Shown here: positions 1-8,745 of the stretch, piece after piece
Position numbering within the stretch: position 1 is the first letter of the stretch
Layout of the letters: each line of letters starts with the position of its first letter
Assembly: GCF_020194175.1 (NCBI RefSeq)
Contig: NZ_JADYVX010000014.1
Coordinates: 1 to 64,000, forward strand
Length of the DNA stretch: 64,000 nucleotides
From: Bradyrhizobium sp. BRP22
GTDB taxonomy: Bacteria > Pseudomonadota > Alphaproteobacteria > Rhizobiales > Xanthobacteraceae
Reading direction: 5' to 3'
The notes under the pieces: generated by a model
Seen by the model: only the letters and a program-made list of their open reading frames with translations
Told to the model about the DNA's origin: nothing
Databases searched by the model: none
Program-made: the position numbers and the translations under genes

Positions 1-568
1 GCCCGTGCCCGCCCTTGATCAGCACCGCCTGACAGCCGAGCGCAAGCAGCCGCTTGCCCTGGCTCTCGATGGCGGCCTCATCCGAGGCCATCGGTTCATC
101 GAGCAATGCGGCGGCTTCCGGCAGGTTCGGGGTGATCAAGGACGCAAGCGGGATCAATTTCGTGCGCAACGCATCGACCGCTTCCGCGGCAAGCAGGCGA
201 TCGCCCGATGTCGCAACCATTACCGGATCGAACACGATGTGCTTCGGCGACCAGCGCTTGAGCCCGGCTGCGATCGCCTCGATGATGGTAAGCTCCGCCA
301 CCATGCCGATCTTGACCGCGCCAACCGCAAGATCGGAGAACACCGCATCGATCTGCGCGGTCACGAACTCGGACGGCACCCGATGGATGCCACGCACCCC
401 CATCGTGTTCTGCGCGGTCAGCGCGGTGATGACGGAGGCGCCGTAAACGCCGAGCGCGGCAAACGTCTTCAAATCCGCCTGGATGCCGGCGCCGCCAGAG
501 GAATCCGAACCGGCGATGGTAAGCGCGATCGGGGTCATCGAAGAACTGCCGCGCAGTGGGGTAGCCAT
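1..568 (-). CDS. thiD: Hydroxymethylpyrimidine/phosphomethylpyrimidine kinase ThiD, 5' part only
   Basis: The minus strand encodes the first 189 residues of ThiD, which phosphorylates hydroxymethylpyrimidine and its monophosphate in thiamine synthesis in the cytosol. The substrate and nucleotide-site motif GSDSSGGAGIQAD lies near residues 17-29, followed by the family stretches TALTAQNT, KIGMV and FDPVM, and the frame stays open to the window edge, so the 3' third is outside. I chose the ATG at 568 because AGGAGG lies at 581-586, 12 bases upstream; an internal ATG at 538 would also give a normal ThiD N-terminus. Another ATG at 576 is closer to the ribosome site but opens only 13 codons in a different frame. 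Family assignment is firm; the exact start is less sure. Confidence 0.9.
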   Translation of the reverse strand, partial: MATPLRGSSSMTPIALTIAGSDSSGGAGIQADLKTFAALGVYGASVITALTAQNTMGVRGIHRVPSEFVTAQIDAVFSDLAVGAVKIGMVAELTIIEAIAAGLKRWSPKHIVFDPVMVATSGDRLLAAEAVDALRTKLIPLASLITPNLPEAAALLDEPMASDEAAIESQGKRLLALGCQAVLIKGGHG

Positions 569-677
569 AAGACCATGGTCCCTCCTAGCGCGGCGGACCG
601 GGGCCGGCAAGCTGGCTTGCCATCGCACGGGGAATTTGGCTCTATGGACCGGCGACCCTGCCCCGGAGACGACAGCG

Positions 678-923
678 ATGGTTCCCTTCTTCATCCAGAT
701 CAAGTGCAAGCTCGGCCAGTCCTATGCCGTCGCCAATGCGCTGGCGGAGGCCGAGATCGCTTCCGAGATCTACTCGACCGCGGGCGATTACGATCTCCTG
801 GTGAAGTTCTACGTCGACAAGGACACCGACATCGGTCACTTCGTCAACGAGAAGGTGCAAATCATCCCTGGCATCCAGGACACCCACACCATCATCACCT
901 TCAAGGCGTTCGGGACCACCTAG
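678..923 (+). CDS. Stand-alone Lrp/AsnC ligand-binding (RAM) domain protein
   Basis: This 81-residue protein corresponds to the C-terminal ligand-binding RAM domain of Lrp/AsnC regulators and has no DNA-binding HTH in front of it. It shows the usual alternating beta-alpha-beta pattern and the conserved AGDYDLLVKFYV segment near residues 35-46. Related single-domain proteins form oligomers and may sense amino acids or modulate full-length Lrp proteins; the role here is inferred. The gene is divergent from thiD with about 110 bases between the starts. Its TAG stop codon lies inside the first bases of a palindromic repeat, so the end of the protein may have been set by that insertion. Confidence 0.8.
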   Translation: MVPFFIQIKCKLGQSYAVANALAEAEIASEIYSTAGDYDLLVKFYVDKDTDIGHFVNEKVQIIPGIQDTHTIITFKAFGTT

Positions 924-1026
924 AGCGTTTTCGAGCGAAGTGGATACCGGTTCGCGTGAAGAAAACGCGTCAAAACAAGAATCTAGAGCTTCGGTTCTGA
1001 TTCAATCAGAACCGAAAATGCTCTAG
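921..1026. repeat. CTAG-bounded palindromic repeat, family A, copy 1
   Basis: A 106-base element begins with TAGAGCGTTTTCGAGCG and ends with AAATGCTCTAG, so its two ends are inverted repeats of each other and are bounded by CTAG. Inside is a second palindrome, CTGATTCAATCAG. A copy that differs at only a few positions lies at 16706-16811. The left CTAG supplies the TAG stop of the preceding gene. It behaves like a MITE or REP-type dispersed element. Confidence 0.85.
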
Positions 1027-1639
1027 GGCGCGCGTCCTTGCCGTTCCGCGCCAGTTTTTTGGGCCGCTCGCCTACAATTGCAACCGTTTCCCGACGGACT
1101 GAAACAGCTCTGCAATACGGCCGGTTCAGCCTCTTCTGCAGAAGATTGGTAGCGGGACGGCAGTTCAATGACAGTTGCTCTATCAGCGCTTTGACGCGCC
1201 AGCGCAAACTCGACCGTTTGCCCGGCACTTCGCTTTCACGCGGAAGTGTGGGCGTATGGGGCCAGTCGACGACGATTGCAGCTCCAGCGATGTCGAGTGC
1301 CCGGTCCGACGGCGCCGCATTCGGCCGGAATGCTTAATGGCTCCCAAGGCTGCTGACATCTCTGGCTGATTGCTGCCCGTGTGCCTGCCTATGGCTCACT
1401 GCCGCCAGTCTTCGCGTCGCCCCACCATCCTTCTTTGGCATCGACATGAGCCAACCCGCCTCCACGGCCATGGGTCCACCTCCGCGTCACCTCCCCGCGA
1501 CGCGCGGGTCAATCAGGGCTCGGAACAGCTCCACCGCTCAATGGCATCATCCGTTGAGAGAACGCTTCATGCAATGGCACCCGTCGGTGGACTGGGTACG
1601 GTCGGTCGGACGCCCGATCATGCGTGGGAAAAGGTCGAA
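1027..1639. other. Intergenic region upstream of the histidine kinase
   Basis: About 610 bases without a gene I can support. Open frames on both strands here have no recognisable protein character, and the codons before 1640 that stay in frame with the kinase look like non-coding sequence. The region should hold the kinase promoter, but I see no clear operator. Confidence 0.5.
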
Positions 1640-3823
1640 ATGAGTAGTCTGCTGTCACGCCTATTCGTGCTGGTGGCTGCGGCGATGCTGCCGTCAATCG
1701 CTGTACAGGCCTACAATGAGATCGACCTGCGTCGCACGCGCGAAGTTGAAGTCCACGACGAGGCACTCGGGCTCGCCAAGCTCGCGGCCGCTGAACAGCA
1801 GCAGATCGTCCAGGGCGTTCGTCAGGCTTTGATCGCACTTTCCGAGCTTCCGGCGATAAAGGCAAAGGACGTCCAGGGATGCAACGCCTATCTTTCCAGG
1901 ATCAAGCAACGATACCCGGAGTTCATCGTCTTTATCGTGGTCGACATGAATGGCAGCTCTTTTTGCGACTCAACCATGGAGCATAAGTCAACTACCGCGG
2001 CTGGACGAACCTATTTCGCGACGGTGGTGAAGACCAGAAAATTTACCGTCGGAGAGTTCGCAATCGGCCGATCCACTGGTCAAAGCGTCCTTCAGTTTGC
2101 GCTGCCATTCTACGACAATGAGGACCGCATGGGAGGCGTCGTAATAGCGGCTCTCAGCCTTGATTGGCTCGCTGACTACATCGCGAAAAAGGCTGTCCCG
2201 GAAGGAGCCGCGCTCGCCATCACGGACCGCAACGGCATCTGTCTCGCTCGCTATCCTGATAATAGCCTGTACGTCGGCAAGAAACTGCCTGCGGGCAAAG
2301 ATCCGGTTCTCCACAACGGGACAGTGGTGGAAATGGTTAACGTTGACGGCACGCGAAGGATTGTCGGCTTTTCCGCTGTGGAGCAAGATCTTCTTGTCAG
2401 TTTCGGCCTCGACAGGGCACAGACTTTCACCAGGATCGAACATCGCACGCAGCGCGACCTGTTGTTCATCGCTCTGAGCGCCCTGATTGTCCTCGTCCTG
2501 ACGGCGTGGGGCGCTCGGCGGTTCATCCAGCGCCCGTTTGCGCAATTGGTAGACGCCGCCAACCGATGGCGGCTCGGCGAGTTTGACCGGCGCGTGGATA
2601 TCCCGGGCAACTCCGAGATCGCACGGGTCGCGAGCGCATTTAACGCCATGGCCGATGCGCTGGAGCACCGTGAGCACGAACTATCCGAAGCGAGGGAGCA
2701 GTTCTATCAGAGCCAGAAGATGGAGAGCGTCGGCCAGCTCACCGGTGGCATCGCGCACGATTTCAACAACCTGCTCACGGTGGTCTCGGCGAATCTCGAA
2801 CTCATCGAGGCCGGCAACGACATGGGTCAAACCCGGCGCTTCGCTGCGGCTGCGCGGCGTGCCGTTGATCGTGGAGCCAAGCTGACGGCGCAGCTTCTCG
2901 CCTTCTCGCGAAGGCAGATATTGAATTCAAAACCGGTCAACGCAAACCAGCTTGTTTCCGAGTTCCAGGGACTCCTTCGCAAAGCTGTTGGGGAAGCTTG
3001 CCGGGTCAAGGTATGGACCAATGAAGGGTTGTGGCTATGCCATGTCGACCCGTCGCTGCTGGAGACCGCCCTTCTCAATCTGGCCCTGAACGCGCGCGAC
3101 GCCATGCCTAATGGCGGCGTGCTCGACATCGAGATGAAGAACATCGTCGTGAACGAAGGCGGCGTCGCGGGGTGCGTGCCCGGATCATACGTCAGGCTGT
3201 CGGTGAGAGACACCGGTTCTGGAATGTCCCCCGAGGTGCGTGGCCGGGTGTTTGAGCCCTTCTTCACCACCAAGGAAGTTGGCAAAGGCACCGGGCTCGG
3301 ACTCAGCATGGTCTACGGCTTTGTCCGTCAGTCCGGGGGGCACATCACCATCGAGAGCGCATTGGGAAAGGGGACTACTGTCGCTCTCTACTTGCCCAAA
3401 GCCACCCAAGAGCCTGCCGTCGAAACGGGGGACGTCCAAACCGAAGCGTTACCCACCGGCTCGGAGCGAATCCTGGTTGTCGAGGATAACGATGATCTTC
3501 TGGACCTCACGTCGGCGATGCTGATCAGGTCGGGCTATCAGGTTCGTTCCGCTCGGAACGGCGCGGACGCAGTTCGGATGCTCCGGAGCGAAGAATTTGA
3601 CTTCCTGCTCAGCGACATCGTGATGCCAAACGGAGTTAACGGCATTGAGGTTGCTCGCGAAGCGAGGCGGTTGAACAAGGGCATCAAGATCCTGCTTGCC
3701 TCGGGCTACGCGGGAGAGGTGCTGGAACAACATCAAGCGGTAGGCGAATTTCCGATTATCGAGATACCGTTCCGCATGTCCGAATTGGCAGCGCGCGTCC
3801 GGTCAATCCTGCAGGAAGCTTGA
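1640..3823 (+). CDS. Membrane hybrid histidine kinase with C-terminal receiver domain
   Basis: The 727-residue protein is an inner-membrane sensor kinase. A signal-anchor helix lies near residues 5-24, followed by a periplasmic Cache-like sensor region to about residue 275, a second membrane helix (LLFIALSALIVLVLTAW), a HAMP segment, and a HisKA domain with phospho-acceptor His373 in HDFNNL. The ATPase domain has an N box (NARDA, near 482), DTGSGM near 524 and GKGTGLGLS near 546. A receiver domain follows, with phospho-acceptor Asp659 in LLSDIVMP. I used the ATG at 1640, preceded by AAGG and followed at once by the membrane anchor; a longer in-frame version from 1370 adds 90 codons without domain character. 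No partner regulator is adjacent and the signal is unknown. Confidence 0.85.
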   Translation: MSSLLSRLFVLVAAAMLPSIAVQAYNEIDLRRTREVEVHDEALGLAKLAAAEQQQIVQGVRQALIALSELPAIKAKDVQGCNAYLSRIKQRYPEFIVFIVVDMNGSSFCDSTMEHKSTTAAGRTYFATVVKTRKFTVGEFAIGRSTGQSVLQFALPFYDNEDRMGGVVIAALSLDWLADYIAKKAVPEGAALAITDRNGICLARYPDNSLYVGKKLPAGKDPVLHNGTVVEMVNVDGTRRIVGFSAVEQDLLVSFGLDRAQTFTRIEHRTQRDLLFIALSALIVLVLTAWGARRFIQRPFAQLVDAANRWRLGEFDRRVDIPGNSEIARVASAFNAMADALEHREHELSEAREQFYQSQKMESVGQLTGGIAHDFNNLLTVVSANLELIEAGNDMGQTRRFAAAARRAVDRGAKLTAQLLAFSRRQILNSKPVNANQLVSEFQGLLRKAVGEACRVKVWTNEGLWLCHVDPSLLETALLNLALNARDAMPNGGVLDIEMKNIVVNEGGVAGCVPGSYVRLSVRDTGSGMSPEVRGRVFEPFFTTKEVGKGTGLGLSMVYGFVRQSGGHITIESALGKGTTVALYLPKATQEPAVETGDVQTEALPTGSERILVVEDNDDLLDLTSAMLIRSGYQVRSARNGADAVRMLRSEEFDFLLSDIVMPNGVNGIEVAREARRLNKGIKILLASGYAGEVLEQHQAVGEFPIIEIPFRMSELAARVRSILQEA

Positions 3824-3861
3824 GCTGCTTTCCTGCCGTTGCTTCCCGCGACGCGCAGCGC

Positions 3862-3904
3862 CTAGAGCGTGATGACTTTTCTTCGAATCGTCATCCCGCT
3901 CTAG
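3862..3904. repeat. Short CTAG-bounded hairpin element
   Basis: The 43-base sequence opens with CTAGAGCGTGATGA and closes with TCATCCCGCTCTAG, forming one long hairpin bounded by CTAG on both sides. It shares its right CTAG with the next element (3901-3966). It lies between the convergent kinase and cytochrome genes and may also stop transcription from both. Confidence 0.75.
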
Positions 3905-3966
3905 CTCTTTGTTTGAGCATGATCTTTTTCGGAAAACCGCTCCCACTTTTCCGGATCATGCTCTAG
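3901..3966. repeat. CTAG-bounded palindromic repeat, family A-like, second type
   Basis: This 66-base palindromic element contains GAGCATGATC near its left end and GATCATGCTC near its right end and is bounded by CTAG. I know this type as widespread in Bradyrhizobium genomes. Its right CTAG, read on the minus strand, supplies the TAG stop (3963-3965) of the cytochrome c gene. Confidence 0.75.
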
Positions 3967-4895
3967 CTCTCGCTCCGCTTGGGCCGGGTGGGACCCTCGA
4001 CCGGCGGCAGCGACTTCAGATAGTCCGCCATCGCTGCGCGGTCTTCGTCCGACAATTGCGACGTGTTCTTGATCACGCGTGCCATCAATCCGCTGGCGCT
4101 GTCGCCCTCCGGCAGTTCGCCGGTCTTCAGGAAATAGGCGAAATCCTTTGCGCTCCAGTCTCCGAGATTTTTTTGCGTGATGTTGGGCACCCAGCCCTCG
4201 CCTTCCGGATTGGGTCCACCGGCAAAGCGCTGTGCGCTGACGATACCACCCAGGAAATTGCGCGGGCTGTGACATTCCGCGCAATGGCCGAAGCTGTTCA
4301 CCAGATAGGCCCCGCGATTCCATTGCGCGGAGCGCGTCGGATCCGGCGTGAACGGCTTACCGTCCATGAACAGGAATTTCCACACGCCGATGTTGCGGCG
4401 GATGTTGAAGGGAAACGGCACGTCGTGACCGCGCGCCTTGCCGGCGACCGGCGGCAGCGTCTTGATGAAGGCGAAGAGATCGCGGACGTCCTCCACCTTC
4501 CCATGCTGGTAGGAGGTGTAGGGAAACGCCGGGAAAAAGTGCACGCCGTCCGGCGAGGTGCCCTTCATGACCGCGGTGACGAAATCGGCCTCGCTCCATC
4601 GGCCGATGCCGTCGTTGGGATCGGGCGAGATGTTCGGCGCATAGAAGGTGCCAAACGGTGACGGGATCGCGAGCCCGCCGCCGAGCCGAGTGCGATCGGG
4701 CTGGTCGGGCACGGCATGGCAGGACGAGCATCCGCCCGCGTTGAAGATGGTGGCGCCGTTACCGACGTCGGGCTGATAGGCCGGCAGCGCGCTGGCCAAA
4801 ATCGTCGCAGGCATGGTCAGCCACCAATAGACGCCAATACCGACAAGGATGATGACCGCAGGAAATATTCGTCGCAACATGGTCCGACCTGTCAT
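3963..4895 (-). CDS. Membrane-anchored diheme cytochrome c
   Basis: The 310-residue protein has an N-terminal membrane anchor (about residues 9-27) and two covalent heme sites, CSSCH at 56-60 and CAECH at 205-209, so it should face the periplasm and carry electrons. The sequence between the hemes, including GGLAIPSPFGTFYAPNIS, resembles cytochrome subunits of alcohol, aldehyde and related periplasmic dehydrogenases, though those often have three hemes. The orphan CoxL-like enzyme at 6279-8594 is a possible electron donor, which is inference from proximity. An alternative start is Met6. The stop codon is formed by a repeat end, and a truncated repeat copy sits immediately before the start. Confidence 0.85.
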   Translation of the reverse strand: MTGRTMLRRIFPAVIILVGIGVYWWLTMPATILASALPAYQPDVGNGATIFNAGGCSSCHAVPDQPDRTRLGGGLAIPSPFGTFYAPNISPDPNDGIGRWSEADFVTAVMKGTSPDGVHFFPAFPYTSYQHGKVEDVRDLFAFIKTLPPVAGKARGHDVPFPFNIRRNIGVWKFLFMDGKPFTPDPTRSAQWNRGAYLVNSFGHCAECHSPRNFLGGIVSAQRFAGGPNPEGEGWVPNITQKNLGDWSAKDFAYFLKTGELPEGDSASGLMARVIKNTSQLSDEDRAAMADYLKSLPPVEGPTRPKRSES

Positions 4896-4919
4896 CAGAG
4901 CGTTTTCGAGCGAGGTGGA
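4896..4919. repeat. Truncated family A repeat
   Basis: CAGAGCGTTTTCGAGCGAGG matches the left end of the 106-base family A element at 921 and 16706, but the rest is absent. It lies in the promoter region of the diheme cytochrome gene. Confidence 0.55.
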
Positions 4920-5052
4920 GCAACCAATATGGCGAGTGTTTCGGCCATCCGCTTACAGGAAATTTTTCGCGTTCTCGGCGATTCCGGGAATAAAGCGTAA
5001 AGGCCGTTGTTTCGAGGCTGACACTCATCCGACGCCAACAGGGAGAAAGACC

Positions 5053-5475
5053 ATGCCGAACAAGACCATGCTTGCCACGCTCGCTCTTGGGGCCGCCATC
5101 ATGTTTGCGGGCCCTGCTTCCGCCGACAAGTACAAGGTGCCGCTGGACAGCAAATCCGAGGTGCCGCCGAACAGCAGCAGCGGAACCGGCACCGCCGATA
5201 TCGACTACGATCCCGCGACCAAGAAACTGAGCTGGAAGGTGACCTATTCCGGCCTCACCGGTCCCGCCACCATGGCGCATTTCCATGGGCCCGCCGAAGC
5301 CGGCAAGAACAGCGGCGTCGCGGTCCCGATCCCGAATATCGCCTCGAGCCCTGCCGAAGGCAGCGCCACGCTGACGGATGCGCAGGCCGCCGATTTCCTG
5401 GCCGGCAAGTACTACGTGAACATCCACACCGCAGCCAATCCAGGCGGCGAAATCCGCGGCCAAGTCGTGAAGTAA
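5053..5475 (+). CDS. Secreted CHRD-domain protein
   Basis: This 140-residue protein has a signal peptide with likely cleavage after ASA at residue 24, followed by a single CHRD domain. Family hallmarks are the MAHFHGPA segment near residues 75-82 and the C-terminal YYVNIHTAANPGGEIRGQV. CHRD domains were named after chordin; in bacteria they are exported proteins of unknown biochemical role. The ATG at 5053 follows a GGGAGAAAG ribosome site. It is a single-gene unit between two cytochrome genes on the opposite strand, and no functional link to them can be read from the sequence. Confidence 0.85.
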   Translation: MPNKTMLATLALGAAIMFAGPASADKYKVPLDSKSEVPPNSSSGTGTADIDYDPATKKLSWKVTYSGLTGPATMAHFHGPAEAGKNSGVAVPIPNIASSPAEGSATLTDAQAADFLAGKYYVNIHTAANPGGEIRGQVVK

Positions 5476-5573
5476 GCCAGCGACAGATGCTGATCGATGA
5501 AGGCGGATGCTTCGGCATCCGCCTTTCTCATTTCGTGCCTATAGTGAAGCAAACCAGTACTGGCCGCGACGAA

Positions 5574-5710
5574 GCTGCGCTCCCTCTCCCGCTTGCGGGA
5601 GAGGGTCGGGGTGAGGGTGTCTCCGCATTGGGACTCCCCGAGTGAGAGAGCCCTCACCCGCTGCGCCGAAGCGCAGCGACCTCTCCCGCGCGCGGGAGAG
5701 GTGAAGCGCC
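5574..5710. repeat. Family B repeat (CTCTCCCGC...GCGGGAGAG type), copy 1
   Basis: The element consists of an outer hairpin (CCTCTCCCGCTTGCGGGAGA), a GTGAGGGTG/CCCTCACCC inner pair and a closing hairpin CTCTCCCGCGCGCGGGAGAG. Related copies lie at 36263-36390 and 59703-59856. It ends just before the stop codon of the cytochrome c-prime-like gene and may act as a terminator between the two converging genes. Confidence 0.8.
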
Positions 5711-5713
5711 GCA

Positions 5714-6163
5714 TCATTTCAATTTGACGCGATAGATGTCATGGCAGCCGCCGCAGCGGTCGTTGATGGTGGTGTAGGCCACTTTCAACTGGTCGAGATT
5801 CTTGACCTTGCCCTTGACATCGGCGATCGCTTTTGCGACCGGCGGAATCTTGGAATCGAAATCGGCCTTGTTCTGCCAGATCTTCGGCGACGCCGCGTAG
5901 GTGGCGTCCTTCACGTGTTCCTTGGGATTGGTGGCAAAGACGTTCGCGATCTTGGCGACGTCGGTTTCGAGATCGGCGAGTGCCGTATCGACCGCCTTCT
6001 GGTCGTAGGGGATATCACCCTTCACCATTTTCCCGATCACGTTGTACATGCTCTTCGCCTGCGCCCGCATCAGGTTTTGCTGCTGGACAGCAACCTCCTG
6101 CTGCGCCATGACAGCGCTTGCACCGAGCAGCACGCCGCACGCCGCCATAACCATCCGCTTCAT
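5714..6163 (-). CDS. Cytochrome c-prime-like periplasmic monoheme protein
   Basis: The 149-residue protein has a signal peptide ending near VMA at residue 20, a helical body and a single C-terminal heme site, CGGCH at 137-141. This is the arrangement of class II (c-prime) cytochromes, periplasmic four-helix proteins that bind NO or carry electrons. The start at 6163 has AAGGAGAA seven bases upstream. The frame is open further upstream, but that part overlaps the neighbouring dehydrogenase in another frame and is not protein-like. It lies 115 bases downstream of the CoxL-like gene on the same strand, so the two may be transcribed together. Confidence 0.85.
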   Translation of the reverse strand: MKRMVMAACGVLLGASAVMAQQEVAVQQQNLMRAQAKSMYNVIGKMVKGDIPYDQKAVDTALADLETDVAKIANVFATNPKEHVKDATYAASPKIWQNKADFDSKIPPVAKAIADVKGKVKNLDQLKVAYTTINDRCGGCHDIYRVKLK

Positions 6164-6278
6164 CGGCGAATTCTCCTTTTCGTGAAGTCTTGCCGGACGC
6201 CGCCGCGCGCGCGTTGCGCCCGCGACCTCTCCAGTAGAACCCGTGCGCAGGCGTTTATTCCCGCGCACGGGATCGTCA

Positions 6279-8594
6279 TCAGAGATTATGGCGCCGCTGC
6301 GCCTCGCGGATCGCGATCCAGACTCGCTCGGGGGTGGCGGGCATGTCGATGTGGTCGATCTTGTATTCGCGCCACAGCCCTTCGATGATCGCGTTGACGA
6401 TCGCCGGGCACGAGCCGATCGCGCCCGCTTCGCCCGCGCCCTTGACGCCGAGCGGATTGGTGGCGCAGGGCACGTTGTGGGTCTCGAACACGAAGGATGG
6501 TCCGTCGGAGGCGCGCGGCACCGCATAGTCCATGAAGGTGCCGGTGACGAGCTGGCCATCGGTTGCGCTGTAGACAGCCTGCTCCATCAGCGCCTGCCCG
6601 ATGCCCTGCATCGCGCCGCCGTGAACCTGGCCCGCGAGCAGCAGCGGGTTCAGTGTCACGCCGAAATCATCGACGATGACATAGTTCACGATCTTGACGA
6701 TGCCGGTCGACGGATCGATCTCGACTTCCGCGAGATGCGTGCCGTTCGGATAGGTGCCGTCGGCGCTGGCGAAGGTCGCGCTGGCATTCAGCTTCGACGG
6801 ATCGACGCCCGGGCGTTTTGCCAGGTCGGCAAAGCTGATCGAGCGGTCGGTGCCGGCGATGCGGATCACGCCGTCTGTTATCTCGAGGTCGCCGGCGCTG
6901 GCTTCCAGCGCCTGCGCCGCGATCTCCTTCAACTTGTCACCGAGCGCAGCCGTGGCGCGCTGCACGCTGACGCCACCCGACGGAATCGAGGCTGAGCCGC
7001 CGGTGCCAAGGCCGGTCGCGATCTTGTCGGTGTCGCCCTGCAGGATGTGGACACGCTCCGGCGGCACGCCGAACTGTTCGGCGACGATCTGCGCATAGGC
7101 GGTCTGGTGGCCCTGCCCGCTCGACTGCGTGCCGATCAGGATGGAGACCTCGCCATTGGGATCGAGCGCGACATTCGCGGTCTCCTCGCCCATGGTGCCG
7201 CAGATCTCGACATAGGTTGCAAGCCCGATGCCGCGCACCAGGCCGAGCTTCTTCGCCGCCCTGGCGCGCTTGGGAAATTCCTTCCACTCGGCGATCTCCA
7301 TCGCGCGCTTCATGTGCGCGGCGAAGTCGCCGGAGTCGTAGACCTTCCCGGTCGCGGTCTTGTAGGGCAGCGACTTCGGCGGAATGAAATTCTTGCGCCT
7401 GATTGCATCGGGCGTCATTCCGAGCTTTCGCGCGGCGGCATCAACCAGGCGTTCGATGACGTAAGCCGCCTCCGGCCGCCCGGCGCCGCGATAGGCGTCG
7501 ACCGGCACGGTGTTGGTGAAGATGGTGCGGACGCGGCAATGGAAGGCCTGGATGTCGTAGAGGCCCGGCAGCATGCCGGCGCCGCCATGCGGAATATACG
7601 GGCCGAAGGTCGAGAGATAGCCGCCCATGTCGCCCATCAGGTCGACGTCCATGCCCAGGAACTTGCCATCCTCGGCGAGCGCCATTTTCGCGGTCGTGAC
7701 GTTGTCGCGCCCCTGCGAGTCGCCCATGAAGTGGTCGGCGCGATCTGCCGTCCACTTGACGGTCTTCTTCAACTGGCGCGCGGCGACCGCGACCAGCGCA
7801 TATTCGCGATAAGGAAACAGTTTTGTGCCGAAACCGCCACCGACATCGGGGCAGATCACCCGCATGTTCTCGACCGGGATCTTCAGGATGTTCTGGCAAA
7901 GGATGTCGCGCAGGCGATGGCTGCCCTGGCTGCCGATCGTCAGCGTCAGATGATCCTTCTTGGCGTCATATTCGGCGACCGCTGCGCGCGTCTCCATGAA
8001 GTTGGTGACGATGCGCGGATTGACGATCGAAATCTCCGCGACCGCATGCGCCTTGGCAAAGGCATCTTCGGTCGCCTTCTTGTCGCCGATCGAGACGTCG
8101 AACAGCACGTTGCCCGGCTTGTCGGGCCAGACCTGCGGCGCACCGGGCTTCACGGCATTGACGACGCCGATCACGGCCGGCAGCGGCGTCCACTGCACGT
8201 CGATCGCCTCGATCGCGTCGCGCGCCTGGTCGATGGTCTCGGCAACGACGAAGGCAACAGCATCGCCGACATGGCGCACCTCGTCCTTGGCCAGGATCGG
8301 ATAGGGCGGAGCGGTGAACGGATCGGTCTCCAGGTTGAACAGGCATGGCAGATCGCCGAGGGCGGCGACCTCAGCCGCGGTCAGGATCAGGCTGACGCCC
8401 GGCAGGCCGCGCGCCTTGGTGACGTCGATGGTGAACTTCGCATGCGCATGCGGTGAGCGCAGCACCAGCGCATGCAACGCCGGCTGCGGCGCGACGTCGT
8501 CGGTATAGCGGCCCTTGCCGCGGATGAGCGCGTCGTCTTCCTTGCGGCGTACACTCTGGCCGACGCCGAATTTGATGGGGGCTGCCATCGTCAC
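6279..8594 (-). CDS. Form-II CoxL-like molybdopterin-binding large subunit (xanthine dehydrogenase family)
   Basis: This 771-residue protein is the molybdenum-cofactor subunit of an aerobic-type CO dehydrogenase/xanthine dehydrogenase family enzyme. The active-site motif AYRGAGR at 367-373 marks the form II group rather than true CO dehydrogenase (AYxCSFR), and the catalytic glutamate is kept as Glu722 in GVKGAGEAG. VGGGFGTK at 251-258 binds the cofactor. These enzymes hydroxylate aldehydes, purines or N-heterocycles and normally need an FAD subunit and a 2Fe-2S subunit. Neither is adjacent: murJ lies upstream and a cytochrome gene downstream. Either the partners are elsewhere or electrons pass directly to cytochrome c. 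Met3 is an alternative start. Confidence 0.88.
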   Translation of the reverse strand: MTMAAPIKFGVGQSVRRKEDDALIRGKGRYTDDVAPQPALHALVLRSPHAHAKFTIDVTKARGLPGVSLILTAAEVAALGDLPCLFNLETDPFTAPPYPILAKDEVRHVGDAVAFVVAETIDQARDAIEAIDVQWTPLPAVIGVVNAVKPGAPQVWPDKPGNVLFDVSIGDKKATEDAFAKAHAVAEISIVNPRIVTNFMETRAAVAEYDAKKDHLTLTIGSQGSHRLRDILCQNILKIPVENMRVICPDVGGGFGTKLFPYREYALVAVAARQLKKTVKWTADRADHFMGDSQGRDNVTTAKMALAEDGKFLGMDVDLMGDMGGYLSTFGPYIPHGGAGMLPGLYDIQAFHCRVRTIFTNTVPVDAYRGAGRPEAAYVIERLVDAAARKLGMTPDAIRRKNFIPPKSLPYKTATGKVYDSGDFAAHMKRAMEIAEWKEFPKRARAAKKLGLVRGIGLATYVEICGTMGEETANVALDPNGEVSILIGTQSSGQGHQTAYAQIVAEQFGVPPERVHILQGDTDKIATGLGTGGSASIPSGGVSVQRATAALGDKLKEIAAQALEASAGDLEITDGVIRIAGTDRSISFADLAKRPGVDPSKLNASATFASADGTYPNGTHLAEVEIDPSTGIVKIVNYVIVDDFGVTLNPLLLAGQVHGGAMQGIGQALMEQAVYSATDGQLVTGTFMDYAVPRASDGPSFVFETHNVPCATNPLGVKGAGEAGAIGSCPAIVNAIIEGLWREYKIDHIDMPATPERVWIAIREAQRRHNL

Positions 8595-8745
8595 TCCAAT
8601 TGTCGTTGTTGTCTACGCCATGCTGGCGTTGTCCACGCCGTGGCGGCGTGTTTCCCGACATATTGGCGCGGTTGGGAAAGAAGCGCAAACCGCGAATTGC
8701 GGACCTTGGAAGCACCGCAACAAAAAGCTGATTTGACTTGAGAAC

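Noticed and set aside
1370..1639. In-frame 90-codon extension of the histidine kinase
   Set aside because: It lacks domain character, and the membrane anchor begins exactly at the ATG at 1640, which has its own ribosome site.
4298..4731. Additional minus-strand frames inside the diheme cytochrome gene
   Set aside because: They overlap a gene with two heme motifs in the proper frame and are shadows.
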